Shown: positions 31,721 to 40,903 of the stretch, piece after piece | Numbering within the stretch: position 1 is the stretch's first letter | Layout: each line of letters starts with the position of its first letter | Assembly: GCF_003600645.1 (NCBI RefSeq) | Contig: NZ_CP032482.1 | Coordinates: 2,604,001 to 2,668,000, forward strand | Direction of reading: 5' to 3' | Origin: Yersinia rochesterensis | Lineage (GTDB): Bacteria; Pseudomonadota; Gammaproteobacteria; Enterobacterales; Enterobacteriaceae | Length of the DNA: 64,000 bases | The notes under the pieces: model-generated | Database searches by the model: none | What the model was told of the DNA's origin: nothing | What the model saw: only the letters and a program-made list of their open reading frames with translations | Position numbers and translations under genes: made by a program

Positions 31721-31755
31721 TGTATTCGCTGTAATCATCTATTACAGCGAATACA
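31721..31755. terminator. Perfect 15-bp hairpin between convergent genes
   Basis: The arms TGTATTCGCTGTAAT and ATTACAGCGAATACA flank a five-base loop. It lies between the sensor-like gene and the EamA gene. It has no long T-run, so it is a probable bidirectional transcript end or mRNA stabiliser. Confidence 0.65.
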
Positions 31756-31795
31756 TTATAGGATTACTTTTTGGTCACACTTTCCAGTTTTTCTT

Positions 31796-32722
31796 CTACA
31801 CTGATTTAATTTTATTAACCAAAACAATCCCCACACAGACCAATATTAGGGCGATGGCATTCTTCCATTCTAAAATACTTTCGTTCAGGAAAATGGCGGA
31901 TAAAACCGCACCAGAAACCGGGATAAGGAAATTGAATGGCGCCACCATGCCGACTCGATTATATTTCAGCAACAAGCTCCACAGTGCAAAGGCGGCCGAC
32001 GACAACAGCACCAAATAGCCCAGCAACAATAATGCCTGCCAATCAAAATCACTTAAATAGCCACCAAAGAGATAGCCGCCCAGCGTTAATACTAACCCGC
32101 CGATCGCCAACTGATACCCCGTCATCACGGTGGTGTCCATGGTTTGTGAGATCCGTTTACCATAAATACTGGCGGCGGATAGAATAAAAGCCGCCAACAC
32201 CACACAACCCTCGCCCATCAAGGAAAAATTAAAGTCCATTAAATCGGAACCAAAATTCACCACCATGACACCGGCAAAGCCTAAAGCGCATCCAATGATT
32301 TTATTGAACGTCAGGCGGTCATTTTTATAAATATAATGCGCTAATAGCACACTGAAAAATGTACCTGTCGCATTCATGATAGAGCCTTTGACACCCGTGG
32401 TATAGGCCAGACCAATATAGAAAAACACATACTGTAACGTTGTCTGTGTTAGCCCCAATAGAGCAATTTGTTTATATTGGCTCTTTTTGAGGCGGCCAAT
32501 CGCCTTGCCGCTGGCCACAGCAAAAAATAGCAACACCACTCCGGCCAATAAAAAACGATAACCCGCAAATACCATCTTGCTCGGAATATCATCTGGTGCA
32601 ATATGAAACAGCGCATAGCCATTCTTTATCGCCGGATAGGCACTGCCCCAAAGAAGGCAACAAAATGTCGCGACAAGAAAAACAAATTTTTTATTGGTAA
32701 AAAGCGGAGGACTCCGGTCCAC
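31796..32722 (-). CDS. EamA/DMT family transporter
   Basis: This 308-residue membrane protein has ten helices arranged as two EamA repeats (about 14-150 and 165-300). Family features are CLLWGSAYPAIK in the first helix, KGSIMNATGTFFSVLLAH closing repeat one, and NFLIPVSGAVLSAIFLNE in repeat two. Drug/metabolite transporters of this type export amino acids or small metabolites, but the substrate here is unknown. There is no operon partner. Confidence 0.85.
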   Translation of the reverse strand: MDRSPPLFTNKKFVFLVATFCCLLWGSAYPAIKNGYALFHIAPDDIPSKMVFAGYRFLLAGVVLLFFAVASGKAIGRLKKSQYKQIALLGLTQTTLQYVFFYIGLAYTTGVKGSIMNATGTFFSVLLAHYIYKNDRLTFNKIIGCALGFAGVMVVNFGSDLMDFNFSLMGEGCVVLAAFILSAASIYGKRISQTMDTTVMTGYQLAIGGLVLTLGGYLFGGYLSDFDWQALLLLGYLVLLSSAAFALWSLLLKYNRVGMVAPFNFLIPVSGAVLSAIFLNESILEWKNAIALILVCVGIVLVNKIKSV

Positions 32723-33125
32723 GTCAACATCCTTTCAAACAAGAAATGAAACATTGTTTCGTTATAACCATTTCTGGTTTAAAAATCCTGTCTAATGTCA
32801 CTTTTCTCCTAAAAAGATGCCAATAAAATTATTGCTTCACACCTATAGCGCATCTGGATGTCAAAACCCTCAAAACTGTTTGTATTAAAACTATCAAAGC
32901 TCTTTGCGTTTGATCTTTTTACTGATTCCAGCCCCCAAAGTCGCTTTGCTATGTGACAGCCCTGCCCGGACGATTTTATCGTCACAATACGCAATTTATC
33001 TTGTCGCCTATCACGCATTTAAGCTGCAACCTACTTTCAAGTGTATTAATGCCGCTAAGAGTGTAAAAAAATATTCTTCAAAAACATATAAACATTAAAC
33101 ATATTAATGTAATTTTGATAAACTT

Positions 33126-33243
33126 GACTTAAGTCATTTCAATAACCTAAATTAATCGCATGATAAGTAACCGGTTATAATGTTTCCCTGGTGTTGGCCG
33201 AATTGGCATCCCTTACCAAATGAGATTGGTAAGGGTTTTTTTT
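33126..33243 (+). ncRNA. Candidate short RNA: promoter plus strong terminator
   Basis: A perfect -10 box TATAAT (33176-33181) is followed 28 bases later by the hairpin CCCTTACCAA-atgaga-TTGGTAAGGG (33210-33235) and eight T. The implied transcript is about 55 nt (33188-33243). It would read toward nrfG on the opposite strand and stop before it. The -35 (TTAATC, 18-base spacing) is weak. A TTGAC-TTAA-GTCAT palindrome at 33124-33137 might be an FNR-like activator site. No homologue was recognised. The rest of the 32723-33286 gap shows nothing. Confidence 0.4.
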
Positions 33244-33286
33244 GTCTATTATTTGGCCTACAACCGCGTTTTATTGGATGACGACT

Positions 33287-33946
33287 CTACTGTAGCGCTC
33301 GAGCTAAAGTAATGGCTCGGATAATCATCGCGCGATCGACGTCAGGATGGGGGCTTTCGAGTAATTGCTGCCAGATAACTATAGCTTGTGCATACTTGGC
33401 ATGAATAAAGTCATCATTGGCTTGCAACATCAGTGCGGTGTATTGCAACGGATCTTTTGCCAGTGCTTGCTGTAGCCAATAGGTCACATCCTCAGTCATT
33501 TTTTGCCCTGACTGATAATAAAACAGAGTCGCTCGGGCAGCATCTATTGAAGCACTCGCCCCCTGCAAACGTTCTGTCTGCTGCAATGCCACCAGCGCGT
33601 CCTCAAATTCATTCTGATACAAATAATATTGAGCCAAACTAAACCAGAGTTCACTGTTATCAGGTGACTGTCGGATACGCTGCTGTAATAGAAATAATGT
33701 GGGGTCACTGCTTTGCTTATCCAACATATTGTTCAATCGCGTAGCTTCTTTCTGGCGTAAAACTTCCTGCTGCACCGCGGCATAGTGGCCTAATTGCTGA
33801 TATCCCAACAGAATAAGTATCGGGAGCAACAAGCTCAATCCCAACGGCCAGCGCCAACTCAGACGACCATATTGCCGCAACCAAGGCCACCATATGCCGC
33901 TTAAAATCATGAGCAATAATATCGCCATTCCGATTGCCAATATCAT
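33287..33946 (-). CDS. nrfG: NrfG, TPR subunit of the NrfA haem lyase
   Basis: NrfG presents the NrfA C-terminus to the NrfEF haem lyase so that the CXXCK haem can be attached. The product has 219 residues. Two N-terminal hydrophobic stretches (MILAIGMAILLLMILSGIWW and WPLGLSLLLPILILLGY) are followed by a TPR domain (SELWFSLAQYYLYQNEFEDALVA, YTALMLQANDDFIHAKYAQAI). The match to E. coli NrfG lies in the TPR part. Its start overlaps the nrfF stop by one base (TGATG). Last gene of the operon. Confidence 0.9.
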   Translation of the reverse strand: MILAIGMAILLLMILSGIWWPWLRQYGRLSWRWPLGLSLLLPILILLGYQQLGHYAAVQQEVLRQKEATRLNNMLDKQSSDPTLFLLQQRIRQSPDNSELWFSLAQYYLYQNEFEDALVALQQTERLQGASASIDAARATLFYYQSGQKMTEDVTYWLQQALAKDPLQYTALMLQANDDFIHAKYAQAIVIWQQLLESPHPDVDRAMIIRAITLARALQ

Positions 33947-34356
33947 CAGCGCCCCTCTCTTGAACTTGAGGCCGCTCGGTTTCGAATGCGTAACACTAAT
34001 CCGCCTAACACACCGGCCAGCAGCACTCCCGGCCCAAACCACAGTATCAATGTTGCACTGCGCACCGGCGGCCTATAAAGAACAAAATCACCATAGCGCT
34101 GAGTCATCAGGGCCATAATTTCTGGAGAGCTGTGCCCCGCTTCCACCAACCGGTAGACTTCTAAGCGCAAGTCCTGCGCGATGGGTGATGTTGATTCCAA
34201 TAAGTTTTGATTCTGACATTGTGGGCAACGTAACTCTTTTGCCAGTGCCAGCGCTTGTTGTTGATTTTGTTGCGAACTAAAGTGGTAAGTATCCACCAAA
34301 TCGGCCAACACCCACGGCGAGAAAACCAGTGATAACAGCAGCAAAAGGGTTTTCAT
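33946..34356 (-). CDS. nrfF: NrfF, CcmH-like thiol component of haem lyase
   Basis: This 136-residue CcmH/NrfF-family protein has a signal peptide (MKTLLLLLSLVFSPWVLA) and the redox motif RCPQCQNQNLLES near residues 42-55. The GDFVLYRPP block follows, then one C-terminal membrane helix (LILWFGPGVLLAGVLGGLVL). It reduces apocytochrome cysteines for haem ligation. It overlaps the thioredoxin-like gene by four bases (ATGA). Confidence 0.93.
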   Translation of the reverse strand: MKTLLLLLSLVFSPWVLADLVDTYHFSSQQNQQQALALAKELRCPQCQNQNLLESTSPIAQDLRLEVYRLVEAGHSSPEIMALMTQRYGDFVLYRPPVRSATLILWFGPGVLLAGVLGGLVLRIRNRAASSSREGR

Positions 34357-34901
34357 GGTGTTTCCGCCTCAGCCCATTGCGCCAATAATGGCATAAACTG
34401 CTGTTGCCATATCTCTAATGTCATTTCACCCGCATAGCGCTGGCGAATAATACCATCAGCATCAATCAGCCAGGTTTCGGGGGTGCCATAGACTCCCATC
34501 GCCAGCGCTAAAATCCCTTGTGGGTCATAAAGATTCTTTTGATAAGGATTGCTGTAGCGGTGGAGTGTATTCAATGCCGCCTGGCGCTCGTCGCGGTAAT
34601 TCAACCCGTAAAACTGTACTTTATTTAAGCTGCTAGCAATCTGGTCTAATACCGCCAGCTCTTGTTTGCAACTGGCGCACCAACTGGCCCATACATTAAT
34701 CACAGTCACTTTCCCCAGCAGTTGGCTCCGCGTTATTTTTTGTTCTGGTTGCTGTAATTCAGATAATGAAAACTCGGGGATTGGCAGGTTTTTCTCTGCT
34801 AACTCAATATGATGCGGGTCACGATTTAGGCCGCTGTAGAGCACCAATCCTAAGAAAAAGGCCAGCACTGGAACCAGCAACCAAGGCCACCGCTGTTTCA
34901 T
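34353..34901 (-). CDS. dsbE: DsbE/CcmG-like thiol:disulfide oxidoreductase of the nrf operon
   Basis: This 182-residue membrane-anchored thioredoxin has an N-terminal helix (WLLVPVLAFFLGLVLYSGL) and the active site NVWASWCASCKQE near residues 70-82. GTPETWLIDADG contains the usual cis-proline region. It matches CcmG/DsbE, which keeps apocytochrome c thiols reduced. Inside the nrf operon between nrfE and nrfF it is the counterpart of NrfX-type proteins of other bacteria. The E. coli nrf operon has no such gene. Four-base overlaps join it on both sides. Confidence 0.9.
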   Translation of the reverse strand: MKQRWPWLLVPVLAFFLGLVLYSGLNRDPHHIELAEKNLPIPEFSLSELQQPEQKITRSQLLGKVTVINVWASWCASCKQELAVLDQIASSLNKVQFYGLNYRDERQAALNTLHRYSNPYQKNLYDPQGILALAMGVYGTPETWLIDADGIIRQRYAGEMTLEIWQQQFMPLLAQWAEAETP

Positions 34902-36805
34902 TTGTCCTCCACAATATCACTGGCAGGTTTGGCTCTACGCCACAGTGTCAGCACGCCACCAAACACCATTATCAATGCGCCGCCCCAAATCCAGCTAACC
35001 ATCGGTTTATGATATAAGCGCACGCTATACTCCCCGGCAGACAGATTATCCCCTAACACGGCATAAAAATCGGCCAAGGGGCCACTGGCTATCGCCGGCT
35101 CAATCATCAACATTTCACGCGCGGTATAATGCCGCCGTTCAGGTAACAATGTGGTGATAGGCCGCCCATGCTGACTCACCCTGATGTGCGCCCGTTCGCT
35201 GGTGTAATTCGGGCCGACCAGTAATTCGGTTTGCTGATAAGTCAGTTGGTAGCCCGCCAATGTTGCTTCGCGACTAGGTGACATGCGGCTGCCCAGCTCC
35301 GTCGAGTGATAGGAAGCAAACAGCATGCCCAGCAAGCTGATGGCCACCCCGCCATGAATCAACCATGAGCGCCAGCGGATCTTGGCGGCAAACAGCGGGG
35401 CAAATAATGCCCAAAGAGCCAGTGTGACGCCCGGCATCATGGCTGGCTGCCATTGTGATTGTGGTTGCCATAGAAATTGAAACCAGCCCGCACTGAATAG
35501 CGCCCCGAAGATAGCCAACAATGCAGGAGCCACCAGACGCCAGCGCGGGGTTTTGCGGCTTTGCTGCCAATCAGCAAATGGCGCGGCCCCCATCAGCAAT
35601 AACAACAGCAACACAAAAGGCGTCAGTGTTTGGTTAAAATAAGGCGCACCAACAGAGAGTGACCCCAAACCTAATGCGCTGAAAATTAAAGGATATAAAG
35701 TACCAATCAACACCGTAACCGCCGCGATACTGAGTAACACTAGCGCCGCCAGCAGCAAGGTTTCCAAAGAAAATAACGCGAAATCAGCCGCGCGGTGATT
35801 ACCCCGCACCCGCAGTGCAAATAACATCAAAGAAATCAATGTCACCATGCCAAATAGCGCCAGTAAAACCTCGCCACGGGCGGTATCAACAGCAAAAGCA
35901 TGAACTGAGGTCAACACGCCGGAGCGGACGATAAAAGTCCCTAACAAGCAGAGCTGAAATGTCACCAATGACAGCAAAATGCCCCATTGATGATACAAAC
36001 CGCGCCGCTCATTGATAGCCAAAACATGCAATAGTGCCGTGCTGGTAAGCCAGGGTAATAATGACGCATTTTCTACCGGGTCCCAGAACCACCAGCCTCC
36101 CCAGCCCAATTCACTGTATGCCCACCAAGCGCCCAGTAAAATCCCGATGCTCAATAACCCCCAAGCCGCCAGCACCCATGGACGGCTGTAACGCGCTATA
36201 TTTTGGCTACTTTTGCCCTCAAGCAATGTCGCGACCGCAAAAGCAAAACTGATAGCAAAACCGCTATAACCCAGATACAGCAGCGGAGGGTGAAATATCA
36301 GCGCGAGATCTTGCAGCATCGGGTTCAAATCGCGCCCCTCCGCTAAGGTGGGGAATAATCGCACAAAGGGGTTGGAGAAGAAGAGGATAAAAGCGCTGAA
36401 AGCAACCAGCAGCCAGCCCATCACGCCCAAGGCGCGGGCAAAGAATCGCAACGGAAAATGGTGGCGAAAGAGTGTCAGCGCGCTGCTCCACAAGCTCAGT
36501 GCAAACAGCAGAAATAACATGGAACCTTCGTGCCCCCCCCAGATTGCCGCAATTTTATAAAACAGTGGGAGCTGACTATTGGCGTGCTGGGCAACATACA
36601 ATACAGAAAAATCATTGGTGACAAAGCACCACCCCAGAGCCAATAGCGCCAATGTGATCAATAAAGTCACGCCATAGCTGAGCGACGGCAGCCAGACAAG
36701 CAATGGCATTCGCCGCCCATACAAAGCTATAAAGGGCACACAACCGAGCAATAGCGCCAGTGACGCCGCCGCCAGCAGTGAAAGCAGCCCAAACTCTCCT
36801 GTCAT
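34898..36805 (-). CDS. nrfE: NrfE, CcmF-like haem lyase subunit
   Basis: NrfE is the large membrane subunit of the dedicated haem lyase for the CXXCK site of NrfA. The 635 residues have about fifteen helices. The haem-handling tryptophan-rich motif GWGGWWFWDPVENASLLPWL is near residues 230-250. NDFSVLYVAQHANSQLPLFYKIAAIWGGHEGS-type N-terminal blocks (about 65-95) are also seen in CcmF. It overlaps the thioredoxin-like gene by four bases. A 61-base gap separates it from nrfD. Confidence 0.94.
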   Translation of the reverse strand: MTGEFGLLSLLAAASLALLLGCVPFIALYGRRMPLLVWLPSLSYGVTLLITLALLALGWCFVTNDFSVLYVAQHANSQLPLFYKIAAIWGGHEGSMLFLLFALSLWSSALTLFRHHFPLRFFARALGVMGWLLVAFSAFILFFSNPFVRLFPTLAEGRDLNPMLQDLALIFHPPLLYLGYSGFAISFAFAVATLLEGKSSQNIARYSRPWVLAAWGLLSIGILLGAWWAYSELGWGGWWFWDPVENASLLPWLTSTALLHVLAINERRGLYHQWGILLSLVTFQLCLLGTFIVRSGVLTSVHAFAVDTARGEVLLALFGMVTLISLMLFALRVRGNHRAADFALFSLETLLLAALVLLSIAAVTVLIGTLYPLIFSALGLGSLSVGAPYFNQTLTPFVLLLLLLMGAAPFADWQQSRKTPRWRLVAPALLAIFGALFSAGWFQFLWQPQSQWQPAMMPGVTLALWALFAPLFAAKIRWRSWLIHGGVAISLLGMLFASYHSTELGSRMSPSREATLAGYQLTYQQTELLVGPNYTSERAHIRVSQHGRPITTLLPERRHYTAREMLMIEPAIASGPLADFYAVLGDNLSAGEYSVRLYHKPMVSWIWGGALIMVFGGVLTLWRRAKPASDIVEDK

Positions 36806-36866
36806 AGAATTTTATCCATTACTCTACCTTATCCATCAGACCATTTTTCCATCACACTATTCCCTA

Positions 36867-37832
36867 TCACACCAGGGTCATCTGACCGGCATAAAGAATG
36901 AAAAAACGCAAAACGAATACGCCGAACAAGCTGAAACCGGAAACCGTGAGCAGGAATGAGACCCGGTGGCGCAGGTTATGGCTGCAATAGCGGTTTAGAG
37001 CCAATGGCAGCACCATGCCGCAGCCAACCACCCAGAACCAGAACATCAGCGCCCAGAAACCGCCGCCGAGGGCGGCTGTCACCGCCACTTCTTTCTGTCC
37101 GCCGCCAAACCATAGTCCGGTAAAAAAAGCCAACAGCAGAAAAAGCTCCAGCCAAACCACCGGTTTTTCCAATCGATGAACAAAAGCCAATGCCGGGCTA
37201 TGGAGCGGCTCTTTGAAAAAAGCCACCGAGCACAGCACCATGGCGGCGATACCGGAAGAAACACCTGAAAACAGGAATAACACCGGCAATACTGGGTTAT
37301 TCAACAGTGGGTAACTCTTCAACGCGGATAACAGAAAACCGGTATAAGCCCCTAATGCGACCGCCAGAAACATCATCAACGGCTCAAGTTTGCGTTCAAT
37401 TGGAGCCAGTTTATTCAGTAGCGCGCTAATCCAGCTCAATTTAGGATAAGGCTGTAAAAATGCCGTTATTCCCCGACGGAATATCACCGCCAGCCAAACC
37501 AATAACACCAACATATAGATCTGAAATAACATGACGCCCAATGACATCACCGAGCTGCTGCTGTAGAAAAACATCAGCTTCCAGAAAGTCCAGGGGCGGG
37601 TAAGGTGCAGGATCAAAATAAGCAAACCCGCGATAACTGCCAGTGGCGCGATAATTGCGGTGGATTTTAGTAAGCCACTTTGCGCGGCATCCTCCCCCAA
37701 GACGCGCCACTTAACCAGCAAGCTCACCACCACCATACCGGCCGAAACCCCGATTAAAAACAGATAGATAGCAATCGGCCAGTCCCAGACTAATGACTCA
37801 AAATGAAAGGGCGTATTCAGTGCAGGACTCAT
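36867..37832 (-). CDS. nrfD: NrfD, membrane quinol dehydrogenase subunit
   Basis: This 321-residue protein of the NrfD/PsrC family has eight to nine helices and no haem motif. The N-terminal segment FESLVWDWPIAIYLFLIGVS matches the family start. It should oxidise menaquinol and pass electrons to NrfC. It overlaps nrfC by four bases. Confidence 0.94.
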   Translation of the reverse strand: MSPALNTPFHFESLVWDWPIAIYLFLIGVSAGMVVVSLLVKWRVLGEDAAQSGLLKSTAIIAPLAVIAGLLILILHLTRPWTFWKLMFFYSSSSVMSLGVMLFQIYMLVLLVWLAVIFRRGITAFLQPYPKLSWISALLNKLAPIERKLEPLMMFLAVALGAYTGFLLSALKSYPLLNNPVLPVLFLFSGVSSGIAAMVLCSVAFFKEPLHSPALAFVHRLEKPVVWLELFLLLAFFTGLWFGGGQKEVAVTAALGGGFWALMFWFWVVGCGMVLPLALNRYCSHNLRHRVSFLLTVSGFSLFGVFVLRFFILYAGQMTLV

Positions 37833-38500
37833 CCGGTTATCTCCCCATACTGGAAAGGAACACGATAAAGTTTCGGTTGTGTTCCCAGATGTAACTTGGC
37901 GCGATAGACCGTGCGCTGATGCAACAGCTTCACCAACTCACTGTTGGCATCATCCAAATTGCCAAAAACCAGTGCTTTAGTTGGGCACGACAAGACACAA
38001 GCCGGTTGTTTGCCCTGCTTGAGATTAGTTTTGCGGCAAAAATCGCATTTGTCGGCGGTTTTCGTCACCGGATGAATAAAGCGAACCCGATACGGACAGG
38101 CCGCGATGCAATACTGGCACCCGACGCAAAGGTCAGGATCGACGTCAATAATTCCGGTCGCCTTATCGCGATAAGAAGCCCCGGTGGGGCAAACATCGAC
38201 ACACGGCGCTTTATCACAATGCTGGCAAGAGTGGCGGTAAAACTGATATTTCACCGCCGGGAACTCGCCAATAGGCTGACTGCGGATGATGCTTAAGCGC
38301 GAAACACCGGCGGGCACCTGATTAACTTCACGACAAGCATCCATACAGGCGGTGCAGCCAATGCAGCGGGTTTCGTCATGCAACATACCGTAACGAACAC
38401 CATCAATCGTGCCGCTCAGCGCCAATGACCGCCCAGATGAGCTGGTCATAAAAATCAGCGCCCCCATACTGACGATAAAGTGACGACGATTGGTCTTCAT
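37829..38500 (-). CDS. nrfC: NrfC, four-cluster ferredoxin subunit
   Basis: The 223 residues include a twin-arginine signal (TNRRHFIVSMGALIF) for folded export to the periplasm. Sixteen-odd cysteines occur in four groups: CIGCTACMDAC, CQHCDKAPCVDVC, CVGCQYCIAAC and CDFC...CVLSC. This fits four [4Fe-4S] clusters, as in DmsB/NrfC proteins. It carries electrons from NrfD to NrfB. It overlaps nrfB and nrfD by four bases each. Confidence 0.95.
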   Translation of the reverse strand: MKTNRRHFIVSMGALIFMTSSSGRSLALSGTIDGVRYGMLHDETRCIGCTACMDACREVNQVPAGVSRLSIIRSQPIGEFPAVKYQFYRHSCQHCDKAPCVDVCPTGASYRDKATGIIDVDPDLCVGCQYCIAACPYRVRFIHPVTKTADKCDFCRKTNLKQGKQPACVLSCPTKALVFGNLDDANSELVKLLHQRTVYRAKLHLGTQPKLYRVPFQYGEITG

Positions 38501-39054
38501 GGCGCGTCCTTAGGTAGCAACTCCTGCTGACGGCGATGGCAATCCACACAGATTTTGACCCGCCCTTTATCATCCAGCCCATGCATTGGATCTGTTTTGG
38601 GGTGCAACTGATGACAACTGACACAAGAAAGTTTCAGCATATGCACATCATGTGGCCAGAATGCTTCGCGTAATTTTTCCGGCTGATGACAACTCATACA
38701 AACACTGTTTTGTTGTGACACACTGAACATCGCCTTATCGGCATTCAACATATCACTATTAAAACGCATCACATCTTTGACGCCATTTCGGTGCAGTATT
38801 GATGCTTTTCCATGACAATTAGTACAAGTTACCGCCAGTTGAGTATTCGGATTGATGGCTCCGGCATGTTTACCGTGTAACTCATCTTTTTGTTCTTTAT
38901 GGCATTGGACACAAGCTGCATCCGGGTTGCGCTGCGGCTCCACCACATGGCGCGAGTCGGCAGCTTTCGGCGGTTCGGCCGATGTTGTGGCGAATGTGGG
39001 CAGAGCCAACACTGCCAGCAACACTGCTGAACAGAATGAACGTAAAACGCGCAT
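38497..39054 (-). CDS. nrfB: NrfB, pentahaem cytochrome c
   Basis: This 185-residue periplasmic cytochrome has a signal peptide (VLRSFCSAVLLAVLALPTFA) and five CXXCH motifs: CVQCH, CTNCH, CMSCH, CVSCH and CVDCH. It docks with NrfA and supplies six electrons per nitrite. It lies 89 bases after nrfA in the operon. Confidence 0.95.
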   Translation of the reverse strand: MRVLRSFCSAVLLAVLALPTFATTSAEPPKAADSRHVVEPQRNPDAACVQCHKEQKDELHGKHAGAINPNTQLAVTCTNCHGKASILHRNGVKDVMRFNSDMLNADKAMFSVSQQNSVCMSCHQPEKLREAFWPHDVHMLKLSCVSCHQLHPKTDPMHGLDDKGRVKICVDCHRRQQELLPKDAP

Positions 39055-39143
39055 AGTTATTCCACCTTTGCTATGGCTCCAAGTGGGAGCCAGTTTGTCT
39101 CTGGAATAGCTCCGGCAGGTGTTTTACCCCACCGGAACGCCTT

Positions 39144-40562
39144 TTACTGGCTCAAACGGCCCGCTTTTTTGGCTTCGGCATCCCAGGCTGGCACCACTTG
39201 TTGCAGAAACTCCTGCTTCTGACTGTTCAGCTTATCCATGTCCATCCCCAGCGCTTTTTGCGCATTGAGTTTGGTGGAGATATCCGGCAGTGGAATTTCG
39301 TGGCTAATCCCCTTGGTGGCCAGTAAGCGCGCTAATTTGGTACGGGCGTCTGCGGCTTTATTCAACGCGCCGCCGAGAACCCGCAGCCCCACATCCGGTG
39401 CATGCATATGAATGCCGTGGGAGGCAATGGCGTAATCCCAGCGCCACTGCGCATGGCGAATATCCTGCAAAATCGGCTGCATTTCTTGCTCCGTCGCCCC
39501 TGCATCCCAAGCCGCTTTGGCCTCGTAATGCGCATGAACCAGCTGTTTCTCAACATTCAGTTTCAACTCCTGAATGCTGGCTTTGCGTTCGGCGACAATA
39601 TCTTGCAAGGTTTTTTTATCTTGGGTATGGCAGTTAACACAGGTGGTTTCGAAACTATCAAAGGGATTACGAATTTGATGATCGGTATACACTTTACCCG
39701 CCGCATTTTGGATTTTCGGCATATGGCAATCAATGCAACTGACATTATTTTTACCGTGAATACCTGCACGCCAGGTTTCGTATTCAGGATGTTGCGCTTT
39801 CAGCAGAGGGGCTTTTGACAGAGGGTGAACCCAATCAGAGAAAGCAATTTCATCGTAATATTTCTCCATCGAATCTACATCAGTCCCTTGATCCCAAGGG
39901 AGTTTCACGGCTTTATCTTTACCGGCGAAGTGATATTCCACATGGCACTGACTGCACACCATAGACTGTTGATCCAGGCGGCTGGCATGCTCGAAAGGTT
40001 TGTTGATAGATTGCAGCGCGCGGTCAATATAGGGGCGAGATAGCACCAATGCAGGTTTACCCGCCGCAAAATCGGCCGAGGCGGTGTCATGGCAATCGGC
40101 GCATCCCAACTGATTGACCACTTCCGGGCCGCCTCTGGCCCATGTGCCGTTGAAATAGCCCTCCTCCCCCTGTTCATTAATTAAACGGGCGACATCCGGG
40201 CTTTTGCAGCTCCAACACGCCATGGGTAGTGGGCCATCTTCCGCGGTTTTGGGGGCCGCTGTGCGCAATGTTTCCCGCACATCAGTGACGGCATAAGCAT
40301 GCCCGCGCGGTTTGTTATAATCTTTGGCGAAAGGATAACCCGCCCACAGAATCACCAAATTAGGATCTTCGGCCAATGCATCTTCTCGCGGCCCACTTTC
40401 TTTGGTTTTCAACCAAGAGGTGAACTGATCCGCATGCTGCTGCGCGAACTTATCGTTGCGGGCCTCAATCGGCGGCGTAGGTGCTGCCGACACAGAAAAC
40501 ACCCCTCCGATGACCAATAGCGCCAATATCCCTACCGACATTTGTCTTATAAATTTGCTCAC
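39144..40562 (-). CDS. nrfA: Ammonia-forming cytochrome c nitrite reductase
   Basis: NrfA reduces nitrite to ammonium with six electrons in the periplasm. The 472 residues have a signal peptide ([19 protein letters not shown]). Haem 1 has the special CWSCK motif, where lysine is the active-site ligand. Four CXXCH sites follow (CADCH, CSQCH, CIDCH, CVNCH). The calcium- and substrate-site regions [20 protein letters not shown] and [18 protein letters not shown] are intact. I choose GTG at 40562 because GGAG sits eight bases upstream. The frame stays open to 40613. An FNR-like box lies about 190 bases upstream. Confidence 0.95.
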   Translation of the reverse strand: MSKFIRQMSVGILALLVIGGVFSVSAAPTPPIEARNDKFAQQHADQFTSWLKTKESGPREDALAEDPNLVILWAGYPFAKDYNKPRGHAYAVTDVRETLRTAAPKTAEDGPLPMACWSCKSPDVARLINEQGEEGYFNGTWARGGPEVVNQLGCADCHDTASADFAAGKPALVLSRPYIDRALQSINKPFEHASRLDQQSMVCSQCHVEYHFAGKDKAVKLPWDQGTDVDSMEKYYDEIAFSDWVHPLSKAPLLKAQHPEYETWRAGIHGKNNVSCIDCHMPKIQNAAGKVYTDHQIRNPFDSFETTCVNCHTQDKKTLQDIVAERKASIQELKLNVEKQLVHAHYEAKAAWDAGATEQEMQPILQDIRHAQWRWDYAIASHGIHMHAPDVGLRVLGGALNKAADARTKLARLLATKGISHEIPLPDISTKLNAQKALGMDMDKLNSQKQEFLQQVVPAWDAEAKKAGRLSQ

Positions 40563-40754
40563 AATAGATACTCCAGTGTGTTTTTCCATACCGGACGCCG
40601 CCGGTGCTTGCACCAGACAGTCATTTTTTTATTTTTAAATCCGCACCGGAATGTAAGACACTCACTCAGTGATACCCATGACAGATTTACCCAGTGCGGG
40701 TTATGGAGATAGTAAGGAGGATTTTCAGTAAATGATTTGTTGTAGTAACAATGC

Positions 40755-40768
40755 TTGTTTTAGATCAA
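40755..40768 (-). promoter_or_regulatory. FNR-like box of the nrf operon
   Basis: On the complement TTGAT-CTAA-AACAA matches the FNR consensus TTGAT-N4-ATCAA at nine of ten positions. A site 41.5 bases before a start near 40720 would be a class II activator position. FNR control of nrf is established in E. coli. Nar boxes were not resolved. Confidence 0.7.
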
Positions 40769-40903
40769 ATATTCTTTGTGTGGGTATTTGATTTTATGAA
40801 CCAGCTCAAAAAAAACTCAGCACCAAACAATTTTTGCATAAAATCAAACATATACCTCTTTGGAGGTATGAAGCGAGAAAGGAGAAATAAGAAGTCGGAT
40901 AGA

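Noticed and set aside
32904..33098. 64-residue frame upstream of the candidate small RNA
   Set aside because: No ribosome site and no recognisable protein pattern.
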